Positions 19,756 to 30,985 of a DNA stretch of 64,000 nucleotides are shown piece after piece. The DNA comes from Achatina immaculata (taxonomy: Eukaryota; Mollusca; Gastropoda; Stylommatophora; Achatinidae): the NCBI GenBank assembly GCA_009760885.1, contig CM019713.1:6673266-6737265 (forward strand). Reading direction: 5' to 3'. The position numbers and the translations under genes are program-made. The stretch's first letter is position 1; every line of letters starts with the position of its first letter. Under the pieces are notes generated by a model that worked only from the letters and a program-made list of their open reading frames with translations, was not told the origin of the DNA and did not search any database.

Positions 19756-20985
19756 AATGTACACCCAGATAAAGTGAAATGTGTCCTTGAAAAAAGTGGC
19801 AGCTGGATAATCCATAATACTGCCTGTGAAGTGACTGTTCTGTATTAGAGCATGGGCAGCTTCCATCTCTTACCAAGGATCTACCTCTTGATTACACATT
19901 TAGCCTCAAGTATTTCAGTCACAGAAATCTGATTCCACAGTATAACGAGTTTAATGAACTCACCTACAAGAGATATAAGAGTTACAGTTCCTGGCATCTT
20001 CTTCACTGGACTATATATACCTCTGCAAAAGAATAATTGTCAGTTCACTAATAGTCCAATTCATATGGCAACCAATGACTACTGTTCAAAATATCCAAAT
20101 GAGCACAGAGTAAATATATTCCTCTTGCTTGCCATTTGAGATTATCTACTTTACCTAGTTAGTAGCTTAACCAAGTCTTCACAAAACATACTTCATGATG
20201 GAGAACTCGTATCATGTGTATGTTACTCACTGACACCACAGGTTACTGGCAGTCAGTTTCCCAATAACTTTCTCCTGCCTCTCAACTCACTTAACATGGA
20301 AATTTCTGATTCTTCTTCAGAATCTATGGCAGCCATCTGAAACATGTAGACTTCCTGTGGTGGCTGTCTAAACATACAATATCTCTTCCCCACCTGGTGC
20401 TCCAATGTGCACTTCCTGTCCGCCTAAATTTTTCTCTCCTTCTTGTTTAGTACACGCATCACTCTTTTTTTTTTATTTCTGTTCTTGACTCTCAGTCTCT
20501 ATAAGTTCCCTATAATAAGCAGTTGCTGTCATCGGTTTCCTTATAGTTTGTTTGGATTGCTTTAATCTAATGCCTTACAAATCAGTAGATGTCATAAATG
20601 TGTTCCCTGTATGGTGGTGTGAGATTGTACATGATTTGTGTGTGTGTGTGTGTGTGGTGTTGATGGTAGTGGTTTTGGGGGGGGGGTGGAAGAAGGAAGG
20701 ACAAGATCTGTGAAATTATCATCATTTCTCACATATCATCTGCTTATTTATCACACATTTGTAATGAACTTTTCTCATGACTTATTTTTTTCAAATGTCA
20801 TCTTAGCTTTTATTCATTTCCATTTCCTACGCTTTTTTCCATATACAAACAGACCCTGTAATTAGCTCCGATATATGTAGATCTGGGCTAACATAAAAAA
20901 AACATTTGTTATGTGTGCAAAAAGTCTATGGAATTTTATGGAACAAATGTAAAATACTGTATAATATATATAATAAATTGTGGCT
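19756..20985 (+). other. 3' UTR of the zinc-finger gene (candidate)
   Basis: It follows the stop codon without any new splice-supported frame. It is AT-rich and includes a short (TG)n at 20636-20657. The first strong polyadenylation signal I see is AATAAA at 20972-20977. The real cleavage site is unproven. Confidence 0.55.
20972..20977 (+). promoter_or_regulatory. Candidate poly(A) signal AATAAA
   Basis: Canonical hexamer in 'tataataaattgtggctc' about 1.2 kb past the stop codon, followed by a G/T-containing stretch. The MITE at 21063 starts just beyond, so transcription probably ends before it. Confidence 0.5.
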
Positions 20986-21062
20986 CAGAGTGAAGCAAAA
21001 ATCCACCTACTCATAAGGTTGTAGAGTCATCCATTTATGCATAGAGTTGTGGAATGATCCAC

Positions 21063-21782
21063 TTAACACTTTCCGTGCGTTTGGTTGAATTTTCGACATT
21101 TCCGGTGGTCCCAGGCTACCGTATGGTAAAAAAATTCGACAATCCTTTGTTTCATTAAAACAAGCGGTGTAACATTTAGATTGTACATATTTCGTCTGCG
21201 ATTCCGGTGATGCTTTCAAAATGGCGAATGCGTGCCTAGTTACGAGCGATGCCGAGCGAGAAAAAGGACGCGAAGCATGGAAATTTTTCAATTTTTGATG
21301 ATGTATATACGGCTATGGACATGGCCTATGGCCACCCCGCTGCTCTTGAATGTTTTCTAAGTAGATCTAGACATATTTAGACGACTGGAGAAGTAGCTAG
21401 GAGTAGTTAGGAGGTTAGTTCAGACATTCATTCAGCGAGAATGCAATACGGAGTCACAATACGAGATCGACAAGTAGATCTACACATCTCAGATGGTAAG
21501 TAGTGGTAAGTAGCGCGAATCTAGACCTAGCCGATGGTGAGCTGGTCACAATCAGTGTCTAAAAACATCACATTACTTCTTTTTTCCTAAAAAACTCTGC
21601 ATTTATGAAATTTTCATTCATTTAGCTATACTTTGAAACATATTAAATATACAGAAGTACATGGAACTACTGTTTTCCATTCCATTTTACAACTAGACCC
21701 CCTTACAGACCAAGACCTGCGTTTTTACTCCCGCACCCCACAACACGTCTGTGTTTCTTCTCCCACACGGAAAGAGTTTTAA
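21063..21782 (-). mobile_element. piggyBac-like MITE, copy 2 (inverted)
   Basis: It begins TTAACACTTTCCGTGCG (21063-21066 TTAA) and ends 'acacggaaagagttttaa' with TTAA at 21779-21782. The interior is the reverse complement of much of 9156-9863 ('aaaaactctgcatttatga', 'cacattacttc'). There is no transposase. The sequence is CpG-richer than its surroundings, consistent with a separate origin. Confidence 0.8.
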
Positions 21783-21837
21783 GTAGAGGACTTCTGTACT
21801 TTATCTTTTTCAGTGTTCAAGTTTTTCTATCTCTCTC

Positions 21838-22100
21838 TCTGAACCTTTAAGTGCCCAAGGCACATGGGGCTTCCTCAAGGGTTTTCCGCAAATGCCTGTC
21901 CTTTGTCTTTTTTTTTTCCACTCTTGCCCAGGTGAGCCCTCTGTTCCTCAATATCCTCTCTGTTGTTCTTCTCCATGTCTGCTTTGGTCTACCCTTACTT
22001 CAGTTCTCCTGTGGTGTCCATCTTAGTGCTATTTTTGGTAATGAGTCATCAGTCATCCTGAGCACATATCCCAACCATCAGCATCTTTAGTTGGCCTGGG
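21838..22100 (-). mobile_element. LINE C 3' fragment
   Basis: On the minus strand it reads, with one stop, LRMTDDSLPKIALRWTPQ, then SKGRPKQTWRRTTERIL and NRGLTWARVEKK, followed by a GA-rich tail ('gttcagagagagag'). This is the C-terminal region of a LINE with the GHVLRM...GRPK..WRR signature. A sister copy lies at 30705-30985 on the plus strand. Confidence 0.85.
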
Positions 22101-22342
22101 GACTTCCAGTAGCTGGCTTTCATCCACAACCTTCATGGGCTCAGTTTCCTGATATGCTTTTCTCCTTCCACCTTCATTTGTTTTTTTCCCTTGTTTCTGT
22201 TTCTGTAGCAGTCTGATGGTTTTTTTAACCGGATATGGTTGCCAGACCCTCCTTATTCGCCTTTTATGATCATGCGTGGTAGAGTACAGTGGTCCTGTTC
22301 TTTGCTTCCCAAGCATGTGTGCCCAGGTCCCAGGTACTGCAT

Positions 22343-22362
22343 GGGGGGGGGGGGGGGGGGGG
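22343..22362 (+). repeat. Poly(G) tract, 20 bases
   Basis: Uninterrupted G20. One of several long G or C runs in the window. Confidence 0.98.
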
Positions 22363-22379
22363 TTCAAGTTTTTATTCAT

Positions 22380-23190
22380 GCTAAATCTGGAGGTCTCTCA
22401 CCAGAGAAAGTCTGTGGTTTTATCAGTATTTTGTTCTTACAGCCCCGTGTGTGTGCCTCATATCTAGTCCCTCAAGCTGGTTCCAGTGATGTGAAGTTGT
22501 TTTCTTCTATTTCAGCTTGAGATTTTATGGAAAGGGCTGTCTTATGTTACTAATCATAAGATTCCCATCTTGTTTTATTTTAATTTAAGACATGAAACAT
22601 AATGAAACCATTAAACTTAACTGGTTAGTTGCCAGCTAAAGTATATAAGAACACATTTTTTTCATTTTTGGTATTTAACTTCTAGGTCACAGAAACTCAT
22701 CATGAACTCGATAGTTTTATCCAGCTTCTTGTGGCAGTTCTAGAACTTCTGCCAGAGATTTGACTTTAGTGACACCTGGTTGTGTAGAGCTTCATGCATT
22801 GAATACTCTTGAAACTGTCTTAGAGTATGTCTCATTCTTAGAAGGGAATTCAGGAAGGACATGTTCACTTGCTGGACCTACCATTTTGTACTCATTTTCT
22901 CACTGAAGCTGCAGTTAATCTTCAGTGGCTGCTGGAGCAATCAACAAAGCAGACATGGGTTTATCCCAAATGCTATAAGATTGTCTTTTATCATGAACTA
23001 CAATCATTTGTGTGAAAAATCTTACCTCTTTCACCCCAGAATTAATTTCCATGTTCTGCCAGAACACATTTTGACGATAATTTTTTGTAGAAAGAAACTA
23101 AAAAAAATTACTCTATAATTTAAAAATATGGGTTGGGTTAGAAATGTACTACTTTTTATTACATCTAGTTTTGCCTAAATATTGCTAAAA
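22380..23190. other. AT-rich sequence, nothing recognised
   Basis: Short open frames only, none with a motif or splice support. Confidence 0.4.
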
Positions 23191-23194
23191 AACC

Positions 23195-23525
23195 CCAAAG
23201 TGTATATAAAGTGGAATGAATTTAAGAACAACACAGAGATAAGACAGATGAGAAAACAACAACCTGTCTCATGTGTGATCAGAAAAAGAAGATGGACATA
23301 TGTAGGCCATGTGATGAGAAGAAACAATCAAAGAAAACCAAAGCAAGCTGAAGAAAAAGAGGTCGACCACATGAAACTCTAAAGAGGACATTGTTAAGAG
23401 AGGCCAGTTTAGTGGGCATAACATCCCTTGATAAAGTTGAAAGATTCACTGAGAACAGGTAAATTTGGCAAACAACTATGCGAGCCCTATGTGATGTTTA
23501 ACAGCACGGGAAGGATGTATAAGAA
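23195..23525 (+). mobile_element. LINE A 3' fragment
   Basis: Starts in KWNEFKNNTEIRQM, continues RKRRWTYVGHVMRRNNQR, and ends 'gtttaacagcacgggaagga'. It is inactive and 5'-truncated. A deletion removes part of the region after RKPKQA. Confidence 0.85.
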
Positions 23526-23775
23526 ATATTTCTCAGAGCATTGATTCACAAAGGTGTGCATGATCTGTCAACACAGTGCTGTTTTGGGGTGAAACAGTTA
23601 AGTCAGTAAAGACATCATATTAATCTGCTGGGAAAATAAAATACATTCAGATTCCCTCTACAGAAGATTTCACATACTTTTGAATTTAATTAGAAAATGT
23701 TATTTAGCGTTGTCAAAATAATTTCTGCATTTCTTTGTCATTTTGTTCATTGGCTTTTTCCCAGATGGATAATAT

Positions 23776-24288
23776 ATAATGTCCAAAAAAAGAAACACAT
23801 AGCTTATATAAGGTTCATTTTTTATATGTTATGACAAAAATTTTTTTCCTGGGTATCTCAAATCAACCAAAAATTGTCACCAAGATATCAAGCCCATGAT
23901 TTAGCGTGAATTTTGCTATTCTCATGTATAGTCAGAACACAGTAGCTGCCCTTGCTAATCACGCATTTTTTAAAAAATAACTCACATTGCGTTTATGGAA
24001 AAGTGATTTTTGTGGTGAGCACAACTGACTTCCCATGCAAATGAAACCTTATAAAAGGATGAGGTTACACAAACAAATTCAGTTAATTTTCAAGCAGACA
24101 GTTATGGTGCATCTATTGCAAAATTTACTAAACATTGCTATTGGTCACCTGCAAGCAGGCGAAAGTCAAAGTCAGGTTGCCAGGCATTTAAACGTGCAGC
24201 AGAGTACCATCAGTCGACTTTGGCACCGTTTCCAAGCCACTGGCTTAGTTGAAGACTGGCACCGCAGTGGACAACCCAGAGCAGCTGA
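23776..24288 (+). mobile_element. Tc1-like DNA transposon, 5' part only
   Basis: 'aatgtccaaaaaaagaaaca' near 23778 looks like a Tc1-type terminal sequence, and the frame downstream encodes a Tc1 N-terminal DNA-binding region. The element stops abruptly at about 24288 where LINE A begins, so its catalytic DDE part and right TIR are not adjacent. Confidence 0.72.
24035..24288 (+). pseudogene. Tc1 transposase N-terminal helix-turn-helix
   Basis: The frame contains IGHLQAGESQSQVARHLNVQ, QSTISRLWHRFQATG and DWHRSGQPRAA. This is the first Tc1 paired-type helix-turn-helix followed by the GRPR-like linker. The frame continues a few codons into LINE sequence and stops at 24322. There is no catalytic domain, so it could at most bind TIRs. 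It is more likely inert. Confidence 0.85.
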
Positions 24289-24483
24289 TTCATTGTGGAG
24301 AGTTATATGGAATACCATCTAAAATTGTCTACATTATTAGAGATCTCTACAATGGATATGTTTGTGTAGTCAAGACAGAAGAATGAATGAGCAAATGGGT
24401 TCAGATTGTAATGGGCGTGAAACAAGGATGTGTATTTTCTCCATTGGTTTTTGGAATTGCCATAGACTTTATAATGAAAAGAT

Positions 24484-24861
24484 AGATGAAAAGCATGATA
24501 AAAACCTACAGGAAGCCACAAACACCACCACGTGATGACTATCACATGCTAAACAGAAAGGAACAAGTCACCATCTTCCGTCTCTGAACAGGACACAGCC
24601 AACTCCAAAGTCATATGTATACAAAGTTTAAGGTTTGTACTACTAATCTATGTACGTGTGCCCAAGTGCCCCAAACTGTGGAACATATCCTCCAGAACTA
24701 CATCAACTATGAGACACTGAGAAATAATTACTGGCCCAGTGAAACCACTAAAGAGGATAAGCTCTACGGTTCCATACATGAATTACAAAAAACAGTGAAA
24801 TTTATCCAAGAGACAGGACTACAGATACAGACAGACAATGCGAACGAAGAAGAAGAAGAAG
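24484..24861 (+). mobile_element. LINE B 3' end nested in LINE A, 13-bp target duplication, (GAA)n tail
   Basis: The insertion is flanked by the 13-bp direct repeat 'ataatgaaaagat' (24471-24483 and 24862-24874) and ends in GAAGAAGAAGAAGAA. It encodes (broken frames) DDYHMLNRKEQVTIFRL, TGHSQL, CTCAQVPQTVEHILQN and KTVKFIQETGLQ, the post-RNase H zinc-binding C-terminus of a LINE ORF2. It is younger than the LINE A copy it interrupts. Confidence 0.93.
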
Positions 24862-25198
24862 ATAATGAAAAGATGCTTGTACAGGTAAAACCGGCATTGA
24901 TTGGTACATGGGACCCAAATAGAAGATCTTGATTTTGCAGATGACTTAACTCTTATCAGTGACAGTGTGAAATCGATGCAAGAAAAACAGATACCCTGTC
25001 TTCCTTGGCTAGCAAAATAGGTCTTGAAATTAACAAAGACAAAACAAAAATAATAAAACTTCTTATTAATCAAGAATGAAAAATATACATAGAAGGAACA
25101 GATGTTGATGAAGTAAACTAATTTGTATACCTTGGCAGCTACATAGACCAGGATGGTGACACCAAGAAGGGATTAAAATTCGAATTGCAAAAGCAAAA

Positions 25199-25690
25199 TT
25201 GTCCTTCAAAAATCTTGAGAACATATGGAATTCAAAAGTTATAAGCACAAAAACCAAGTTAAGATTGTTCAATTCAAATGTGATATCCACCCTCATTTAT
25301 GCATGCGAAAGCTGGAAATCAACTAAAGAAATAGACAAGAAATTAGACTCTTTTGAAAACAAATGCCTAAGGAAAATACTTGATATAAAGCGGAACAAAT
25401 TCAAGAACAACGCAGAGATAAGACAGATGAGAAAACAACAACCTGTTTCATAGGTGATCAGAAAAAAAAGATGGACGTATGTAGGCCATGTGATGAGAAG
25501 AAACAATCAGAGAATACCAGAACAAGCTGTCAACTGGAGCACAACAGGCCGAAGAAAAAAGAGGTCGACCACATGAAACTCTGAAGAGGACATTGTTAAG
25601 AGAAGCCAGTTTAGTGGGCATAACATCCCTTGAGTTGAAAGACTCACAGAGAACAGGAAAACTTGGCAAACAACTATGCGAGCCCTATGT
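25199..25690 (+). pseudogene. LINE A thumb region remnant
   Basis: An open frame encodes SFKNLENIWNSKVISTKTKL, RLFNSNVISTLIYACESWKS and CLRKILDIKRNKFKNNAEIR, ending at a TAG where other copies read S-W-V/M-I-R-K. The following RRWTYVGHVMRR region is shifted by an A-run. It corresponds to the same part of the protein as 8028-8690. Confidence 0.8.
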
Positions 25691-25721
25691 GACATTTAAT
25701 GACACAAGAAGGATGTAAGAT

Positions 25722-25990
25722 GATAGACCTCATAATGAAAAAATGTTGCACAGGTAAAACGGGCATTGATTGAGTACATGAGACCCAACTAGAAAATCTT
25801 GATTTTGCAGATGACATAACTGTTATCAGTGATAATGTGAATTCGATGCAAGAAAAACAGAGACCCTGTCTTCACTGGCTAGTAAAATAAGACTTGAGAT
25901 TGAAAAGCTTACTGAAAACAGGAAAACTTGGTGAACTACCATGTGAACCCTTTGTGATGTTTAATGGCAGGGGAAGGATGTAGATGTAAG
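25722..25990 (+). mobile_element. LINE A copy with large internal deletion
   Basis: It reads from 'gacctcataatgaaaaaatg' to 'aaaataagacttgaga', then jumps straight to 'ttgaaaagcttactgaaaac' and the 3' end 'gtttaatggcaggggaagg'. About 650 bases present in the neighbouring copy are missing. The joint falls on a short shared 'gaaatt/gagatt'. Confidence 0.8.
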
Positions 25991-26019
25991 ATGCAAGTCA
26001 TAGAAACAGTAACAAAATT

Positions 26020-26200
26020 TAAGCTTTTTTTTTTGTCCGTCTCCTTCCTCATATTCCTTTTTGAAGTTGAGAGGCAAATAAATGTCTTGATAGGGCTCAG
26101 CAATTTTGCTCCATACAATGGGATATTTGAGGTTTCTGCTAAGTTTATCCATCCACCTCTTGCATGGTGAGGATGGGCAGCCCCTCTTTCTGTTTCCTAC
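26020..26200 (-). mobile_element. LINE H 3' fragment
   Basis: The stretch with 'cttgatagggctcagcaatt' and 'atacaatgggatat' matches 43560-43630 closely at the nucleotide level. It is the region after the LINE H thumb. Confidence 0.65.
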
Positions 26201-26904
26201 AATTTTTAGAAAAAAAAATGTTTGGAAAAAAACACATTAAAAAAAAAACCAAACAGCTTCACAATTTTGTAATTCATCATCACAGTCACATGATTGTCAC
26301 CAGTCACATGACAGTTGCATTATTTTGCTTTTTCAGTATTTTAAACTGATTGTAACATAACATTATTCTGCAAACTTTGTATTCACAAACTGTTGAATGA
26401 AAATGTGTCATATAATTTGTAAAATTTACTGTAGATAAGCCAATTTCTGTGTGCGTGTAATGTATCATATTTTGTTTATTTGTACACTTTTGTATACAGA
26501 TTTTGTTGTGGGGTCCACAGTGAGAGCAGCCATAGAATTTTAAATACAAAAGGAAGCTTTCTTATTTTTTTCTTTCATTTTTAAAATTCTTTCTTGTTTT
26601 GCATTCCTGTTTTTGTTTAAATTCTGCCAGCACCTTTTATTACAAGTTTAAATCATTTCTAAAAAAAAAAAAACTAAATTAAATAAAAGAATAGATAATA
26701 AAACAAAGAATACTTGAATTTTTTTTTTTTAAATAAAAAGGAATAATACACGAAAGGCCAAGAACATGGAAAACTATAGAACTTTATGAAGAAGAAATAG
26801 TGGAATGGAGAAATATTCATTAATAAACTTTGTTACATGAGGAATCTATGAAAATACAGCTTAGATTATGTAGAGATAAATGCCCATAATTAAATGATTT
26901 ATGT
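26201..26904. other. AT-rich, nothing recognised
   Basis: Long A and T runs, no motif. Confidence 0.4.
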
Positions 26905-27090
26905 TAAATGGGTAAGTGCGGTGACATGTTCTGAATGGACCTCATCAGCATTGCACAAACAGCCACATGGTAGACACCTGAAGGAAAGAGAAAGAGAGGT
27001 CTGTGAAAGACATCTTGGCAAAGAACTGAAAACAAAAATGAAATACAGATGCAGCACAACTGGGGCACAATAGAAAAATTGACTACAGAC
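26905..27090 (+). mobile_element. LINE C-terminal scrap
   Basis: Across frames it reads like SALHKQPHGRHLKE, then RGLxxTSWQRT and WGTIEKLTTD, the ALHW..GRRKRGRP..TWRRT...WG.IEKLA.DR pattern of LINE C-termini. Strongly decayed. Confidence 0.5.
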
Positions 27091-27091
27091 C

Positions 27092-27175
27092 TTAAAAAAA
27101 AAATCCCTATTTCCATGCCATTAAGGCATATTGGGACATGGTGTTAGGTTCACATATCTAAGACCATTGTTACAT
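27092..27175 (-). repeat. tRNA-SINE 3' end
   Basis: 'atttccatgccattaaggca' followed by 'tggtgttaggttcacat' is the reverse complement of the SINE tail at 18810-18870. Confidence 0.75.
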
Positions 27176-27529
27176 GAAGGCCACACATACCTTCACAGAT
27201 TTCTCTGGTTACCAATTTTTTTTTAGGAACTAGACCTTGAAAAGTGGAGAGAATTTATGGTTGTCTGACAGTTATTAGGCACTGGTTGTGTCGTCATTCT
27301 TTAACAGTGATTCTCACCATCCCAGGCTGCCTTTTATCCTCCCCTGTATATTACATCATCATCCTGAAAGAATTTTCCTCATTATACATTCTTTTACAGT
27401 GGTGATATTCCTCCTTGGGTGTCACCTACCTCTCTGTTGATAATCACCAGTATAAGGACATGGAAGGATGGAAATAAAGTCTATATGAACAAGTAAAAAA
27501 GTTCAAGGTTCAGAATTCTGACTCTATTG

Positions 27530-28165
27530 TCATTGCATTCAGAAAAGGCCCATATTTGCTCTGCCACATGCCACAACATCACCCCAATAGTTTGTTTGCT
27601 AATAGTTCCCATCAACTGTTGGTTGTTTATGATGTGGTTTGTACCACACAGTTCGGATTTCCTACTAGCACCTTTAATTTATATCAGCTCCAACAGTCTC
27701 CTTATAACTGCATTGTCCTTCCATTCATGCTCTTCATTTTCCTGCAGTCTGTCCAATACAGCTTTAGCAATGTCACCTTTGTCCATTCTCAGCCTGCCTT
27801 TTGTTTTAGTCTGTCCAGCAAGTCTATACACCATTTCAATTCCATTTACTCTCACATGACCGGGACAATAAATCCATGTTAAACTCATCACATTTGAATA
27901 GTATAACAGATTAACCCAGTCTTTTCAAAGTAGTTTCTTCCCAGTTTTACAAAGTATACACTGTGAATCTGTCATAATGACCATTAACCACATCGTGGGC
28001 TATTAGCCATTCCATTGCTGCCAGGATTGCCTCAGTTTCTATTCACATACTTCAAATGGTCCCCAAACCTTGTGTCACTGCTCTTCCATTTTAGTAGGCA
28101 ACATTAACCCCAGAAATACCATACTAACTTCAGAATTCATTAATTCTGCAAGCAGTTATCCTTTT
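27530..28165 (-). pseudogene. LINE D RNase H domain remnant
   Basis: On the minus strand one finds EAILAAMEWLIAHDVV (second catalytic block, E.....A), a DSQCIL stretch (third block) and SLTWIYCPGHVRVNGIEM, matching WIYCPGHAGVKGNENADKLA in the copy at 57851-58039. The final NExAD is degraded to IEMVYR here. RNase H in such LINEs removes RNA from the RNA-DNA hybrid. Frames are broken, so it is inactive. Confidence 0.8.
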
Positions 28166-28469
28166 TTAGAGAAAACAAAGGTTGTAAAGTTGTCCATACT
28201 CAAGACTGGAGTCACTACACCAAACCTCTGACTCCATCTCCCCTATTTTCCACTGCACCAACTCTTTCATAAAACAATACATTTCCAAGAACTCAGGACT
28301 GATCCATCCAAAACTGCTTTAGACTACAGTCTTCTTCTACTCTCTGACAATACCATCCAGTCAACACAAATGAGGACATCACTAGGACTGTGATAAAGAA
28401 GCTTCTGATGCTTTACAAAGGAAAACTTCTCATAAAGTATACAGAAAATGTGTAATCCTGTCATGCCAT

Positions 28470-28700
28470 AGAGGCACTTGAAAATATGCTGTTAGCATCT
28501 GTATTTTCTTGACCTAATGGCACACTAGAGAGTGTGTGATCAGAACCATTCTGGCTGCCCTCCCTTCCTCATCTCCAGAAGGAGCTAGGTACCCATTTCT
28601 GCAGCTGGGTGGTTGGGGCACCTCAGGCTAGACTTAAACCACATGCCTCAGCATGGGAGATCAGCACAAAAGTCACTACATCACTTAGGCAAGCAAAGTA
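28470..28700 (-). repeat. tRNA-derived SINE, second variant
   Basis: In reverse complement it has a degenerate B box ('tggtttaagtct'), a middle block 'gcagaaatgggtacct' shared with 33435-33645, and a 3' end 'gtgcctctatggcatga' resembling the tail of the first SINE family. Confidence 0.7.
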
Positions 28701-29066
28701 TACAGAGGAACACATTCAAAGTGCCCATATTTTCTGAGAGCTTCTCATTGATATTTTGCTTTGCCTGCTTACGTGTCTCATGAGTGCAGAGAGAAAAAGG
28801 AACACTACGATGATATGCTGTGCATATCTGTATACAACCATAATGTCCATTTTTCTTCTAGTTGAGGATGGCCTTTATCATAACAGGAACTGGTTAATAT
28901 GAAAGTGATTGACAAATCTTGATGATTTTACCCCAAAAAAAAATTATGGAAGCAGAGACATGTAAATAATATTAAAACTTGGTTTTTATTTTAACTGTTA
29001 AAAAGAAAAATGAATTCTATATTTTCTTTTTTACTCTAACAAAAATACACTGGCAAATTAATCAGA

Positions 29067-30046
29067 TAGCTAAGGAGTTCTTAATTTTTTTGGGGTGTGG
29101 ATCCCCTTTCCGGGTGAAAACAGCTGTGGACCCCTCATTAAAAATCATCAACATCAGATGGCATGCTGACTGGCATTGGCTATTATGTTTCCTTATAGTA
29201 CCTGATCATTCATGCAGTTCATCTGGTAATCTCCACTCACACCATCTCATCAAACTATCCAGTATCATTTCTCTTGGCCTTCCCTAGCTCTTCTTCCCTC
29301 TGTTTTTCCTGTTATTACAACATTTTCAATGCCCCCTCTTATCATTGTACATCCTACAAAAGTACATTGTCTCCTGTATTTTTTTTTATACTATTTTTTG
29401 TCTCACCAGCTATTCTCATACATTCTTCCTTAGTAATCCTTGCTGTCCAGAGAATTCATAACATTCTTCTGAGAAACCTCATTTATACTGTTTCCATTGA
29501 TCTTTATGTGGACCTGCCTATTGCCCATGATTCACCATATAATAAGACAGGCTCAATATAGGATTTTAGGACTCATTTTCTAACATCCACTGATAAGGAT
29601 GCATTGCATTATATGTTTCTCATTCTCTAAATTGCAGTCTCTGCTTGACCTATTCTGTTCCTAATTTCTGTTGTACATTTGCCATTCAAGTTATTGCTGC
29701 TCCAAGGTATTTGAATTTCTGCACTTGTTTTAAAATTGTTCCATGTAATTTTATCTTGCACATACTTCTTTAAAAATAAAGCAATAAATATAACCAAGAT
29801 GATGCTACAACACAAAACACTGACTCTTTAGCCCAGTGGTTCAGAAGAACCAAAGAAGGTGAGCACAGTTAGGAATACTTAACAAGAGAAAAGAATGCAA
29901 GATGATAGTGCCTGATGTAAGTTGTTTTTTTTTTACTCAATACACAATCTATACATTAGTTCATGGAGCCCCCCCCCCCCCCAAATTTTTTTTTTGTGAC
30001 TCTTTGGAGGTCCATGGACACCAAGTTAAGAACCACTAAGCCAGAT
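29067..30046. mobile_element. hAT-like non-autonomous element carrying an RTE fragment
   Basis: Left end 'aaggagttcttaattttttt' with 'ggatcccc', right end (reverse complement) 'agtggttcttaacttggtgt' with 'ccatggacc'. These are inverted hAT-type ends. A minus-strand RTE fragment fills much of the interior. I could not find a clean 8-bp target duplication. Confidence 0.5.
29144..29755 (-). mobile_element. RTE-like LINE 3' fragment
   Basis: In reverse complement it encodes [18 protein letters not shown], matching the thumb of the copy at 56233-57357, then the PWTAKITKEE...ENVVITG-type region. It ends near 'tcatcaacatcagatggcat', a worn (GAT)n tail. Old and inactive. Confidence 0.8.
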
Positions 30047-30704
30047 GAAAAGATGGTGAATTATGCCTCTGGCAAACATGGATTTAAAAGTGAAACTATC
30101 ATTCATTTTAAATGATCTAATCAGGAAATGCAGGCTTTTATTGAACAGCATGAATATGTGAACAAAAGAGACCTCAAGCAAGACGAAACAAAAACTCGAG
30201 CTTTACCCATTGTTGAGATGAACAGAAAAACCTAAAAAGTGACTGGAATTCATAGGAGATTAGTGAGATCTAATGAGAAGTGTGACACTGGGTTCACGAC
30301 GGAATTTTCCAAGCAAAATACATGAGAAATAACATCTTTGTCAGGGAATGTAAAAATTTTGTTCAATGAAATGTTGCATGAACACCACAGGAGAAGAAGA
30401 AACAATCATTTAGGTTTTTTTTTTTAAATGTGGGGACACTTTGAGTGTGTTCCTCTGTATAATTTGGTTACCTAAGTGATGTAGTGCCATTTAAAGCAAA
30501 AGATTATGGAAAAAAAAGCAGCTCTTAAAGTGTCATGGAATACTCATTGACAAAAAAAATTAATTTCAATGAGAAGTTAATGCCGACATTAAAAATTTAA
30601 ACTAGCATATATGTAATGAAATGTTTACGAAGAATTAGGAAAATATTCTGGCCAAACACCATAAGAAATAACATCTTATTGGCAGAAATGCAGATGAAGC
30701 CACT
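30047..30704. other. AT-rich, nothing recognised
   Basis: No supported feature. Confidence 0.4.
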
Positions 30705-30985
30705 GACAACAATTATCGAGGAAAGACGCTGGTGATGGTTGGGACATGTGCTCCGAATGACTGACAACTCACTACCAAAAATAGCACTAAGATGGACACC
30801 ACAGGGGAACAGAAGTAAGGGTAGACCAAAAGAGACATGGAGAAGAACAACAGAAAGGATATTGAGCAATAGAGGGCTCACCTGGGCAAGAGCAGAAAAA
30901 AAGGCGAAGGACAGGCATTTGTGGAAAACCCTTGCGGAAGCCCCATGTGCCCTGGGCACTTAAGGTTCAGAGAGAGAGGGAGAGA
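30705..30985 (+). mobile_element. LINE C 3' fragment, well preserved
   Basis: A 74-codon open frame reads MGHVLRMTDNSLPKIALRWT, then KGRPKETWRRTTERILSNRG and LTWARAEKKAKDRHLWKTLA, and ends APCALGT before a GA-rich tail. The upstream TTIIEERRW block is in another frame. Sister of 21838-22100. Confidence 0.88.

Larger units (their letters stand above)
24289..25717 (+). mobile_element. LINE A copy split by a nested LINE
   Basis: It starts inside the RT ('attcattgtggagagttata', reading IHCGELYGIPSKIVYIIRDL in the relevant frame). It continues through VMGVKQGCVFSPLVFGIAID (RT motif preceding the catalytic block), is interrupted at 24484-24861, then resumes at 'gtacaggtaaaaccggcatt' and ends near 'aagaaggatgtaagatg'. 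The catalytic motif lies around 'gattttgcagatgac', reading DFADD. It is the longest LINE A copy here but still 5'-truncated and full of frameshifts. Confidence 0.88.

Noticed and set aside
29067..30046. Target-site duplication of the hAT-like element
   Set aside because: Flanking octamers do not match, so the element boundaries are given only low confidence.
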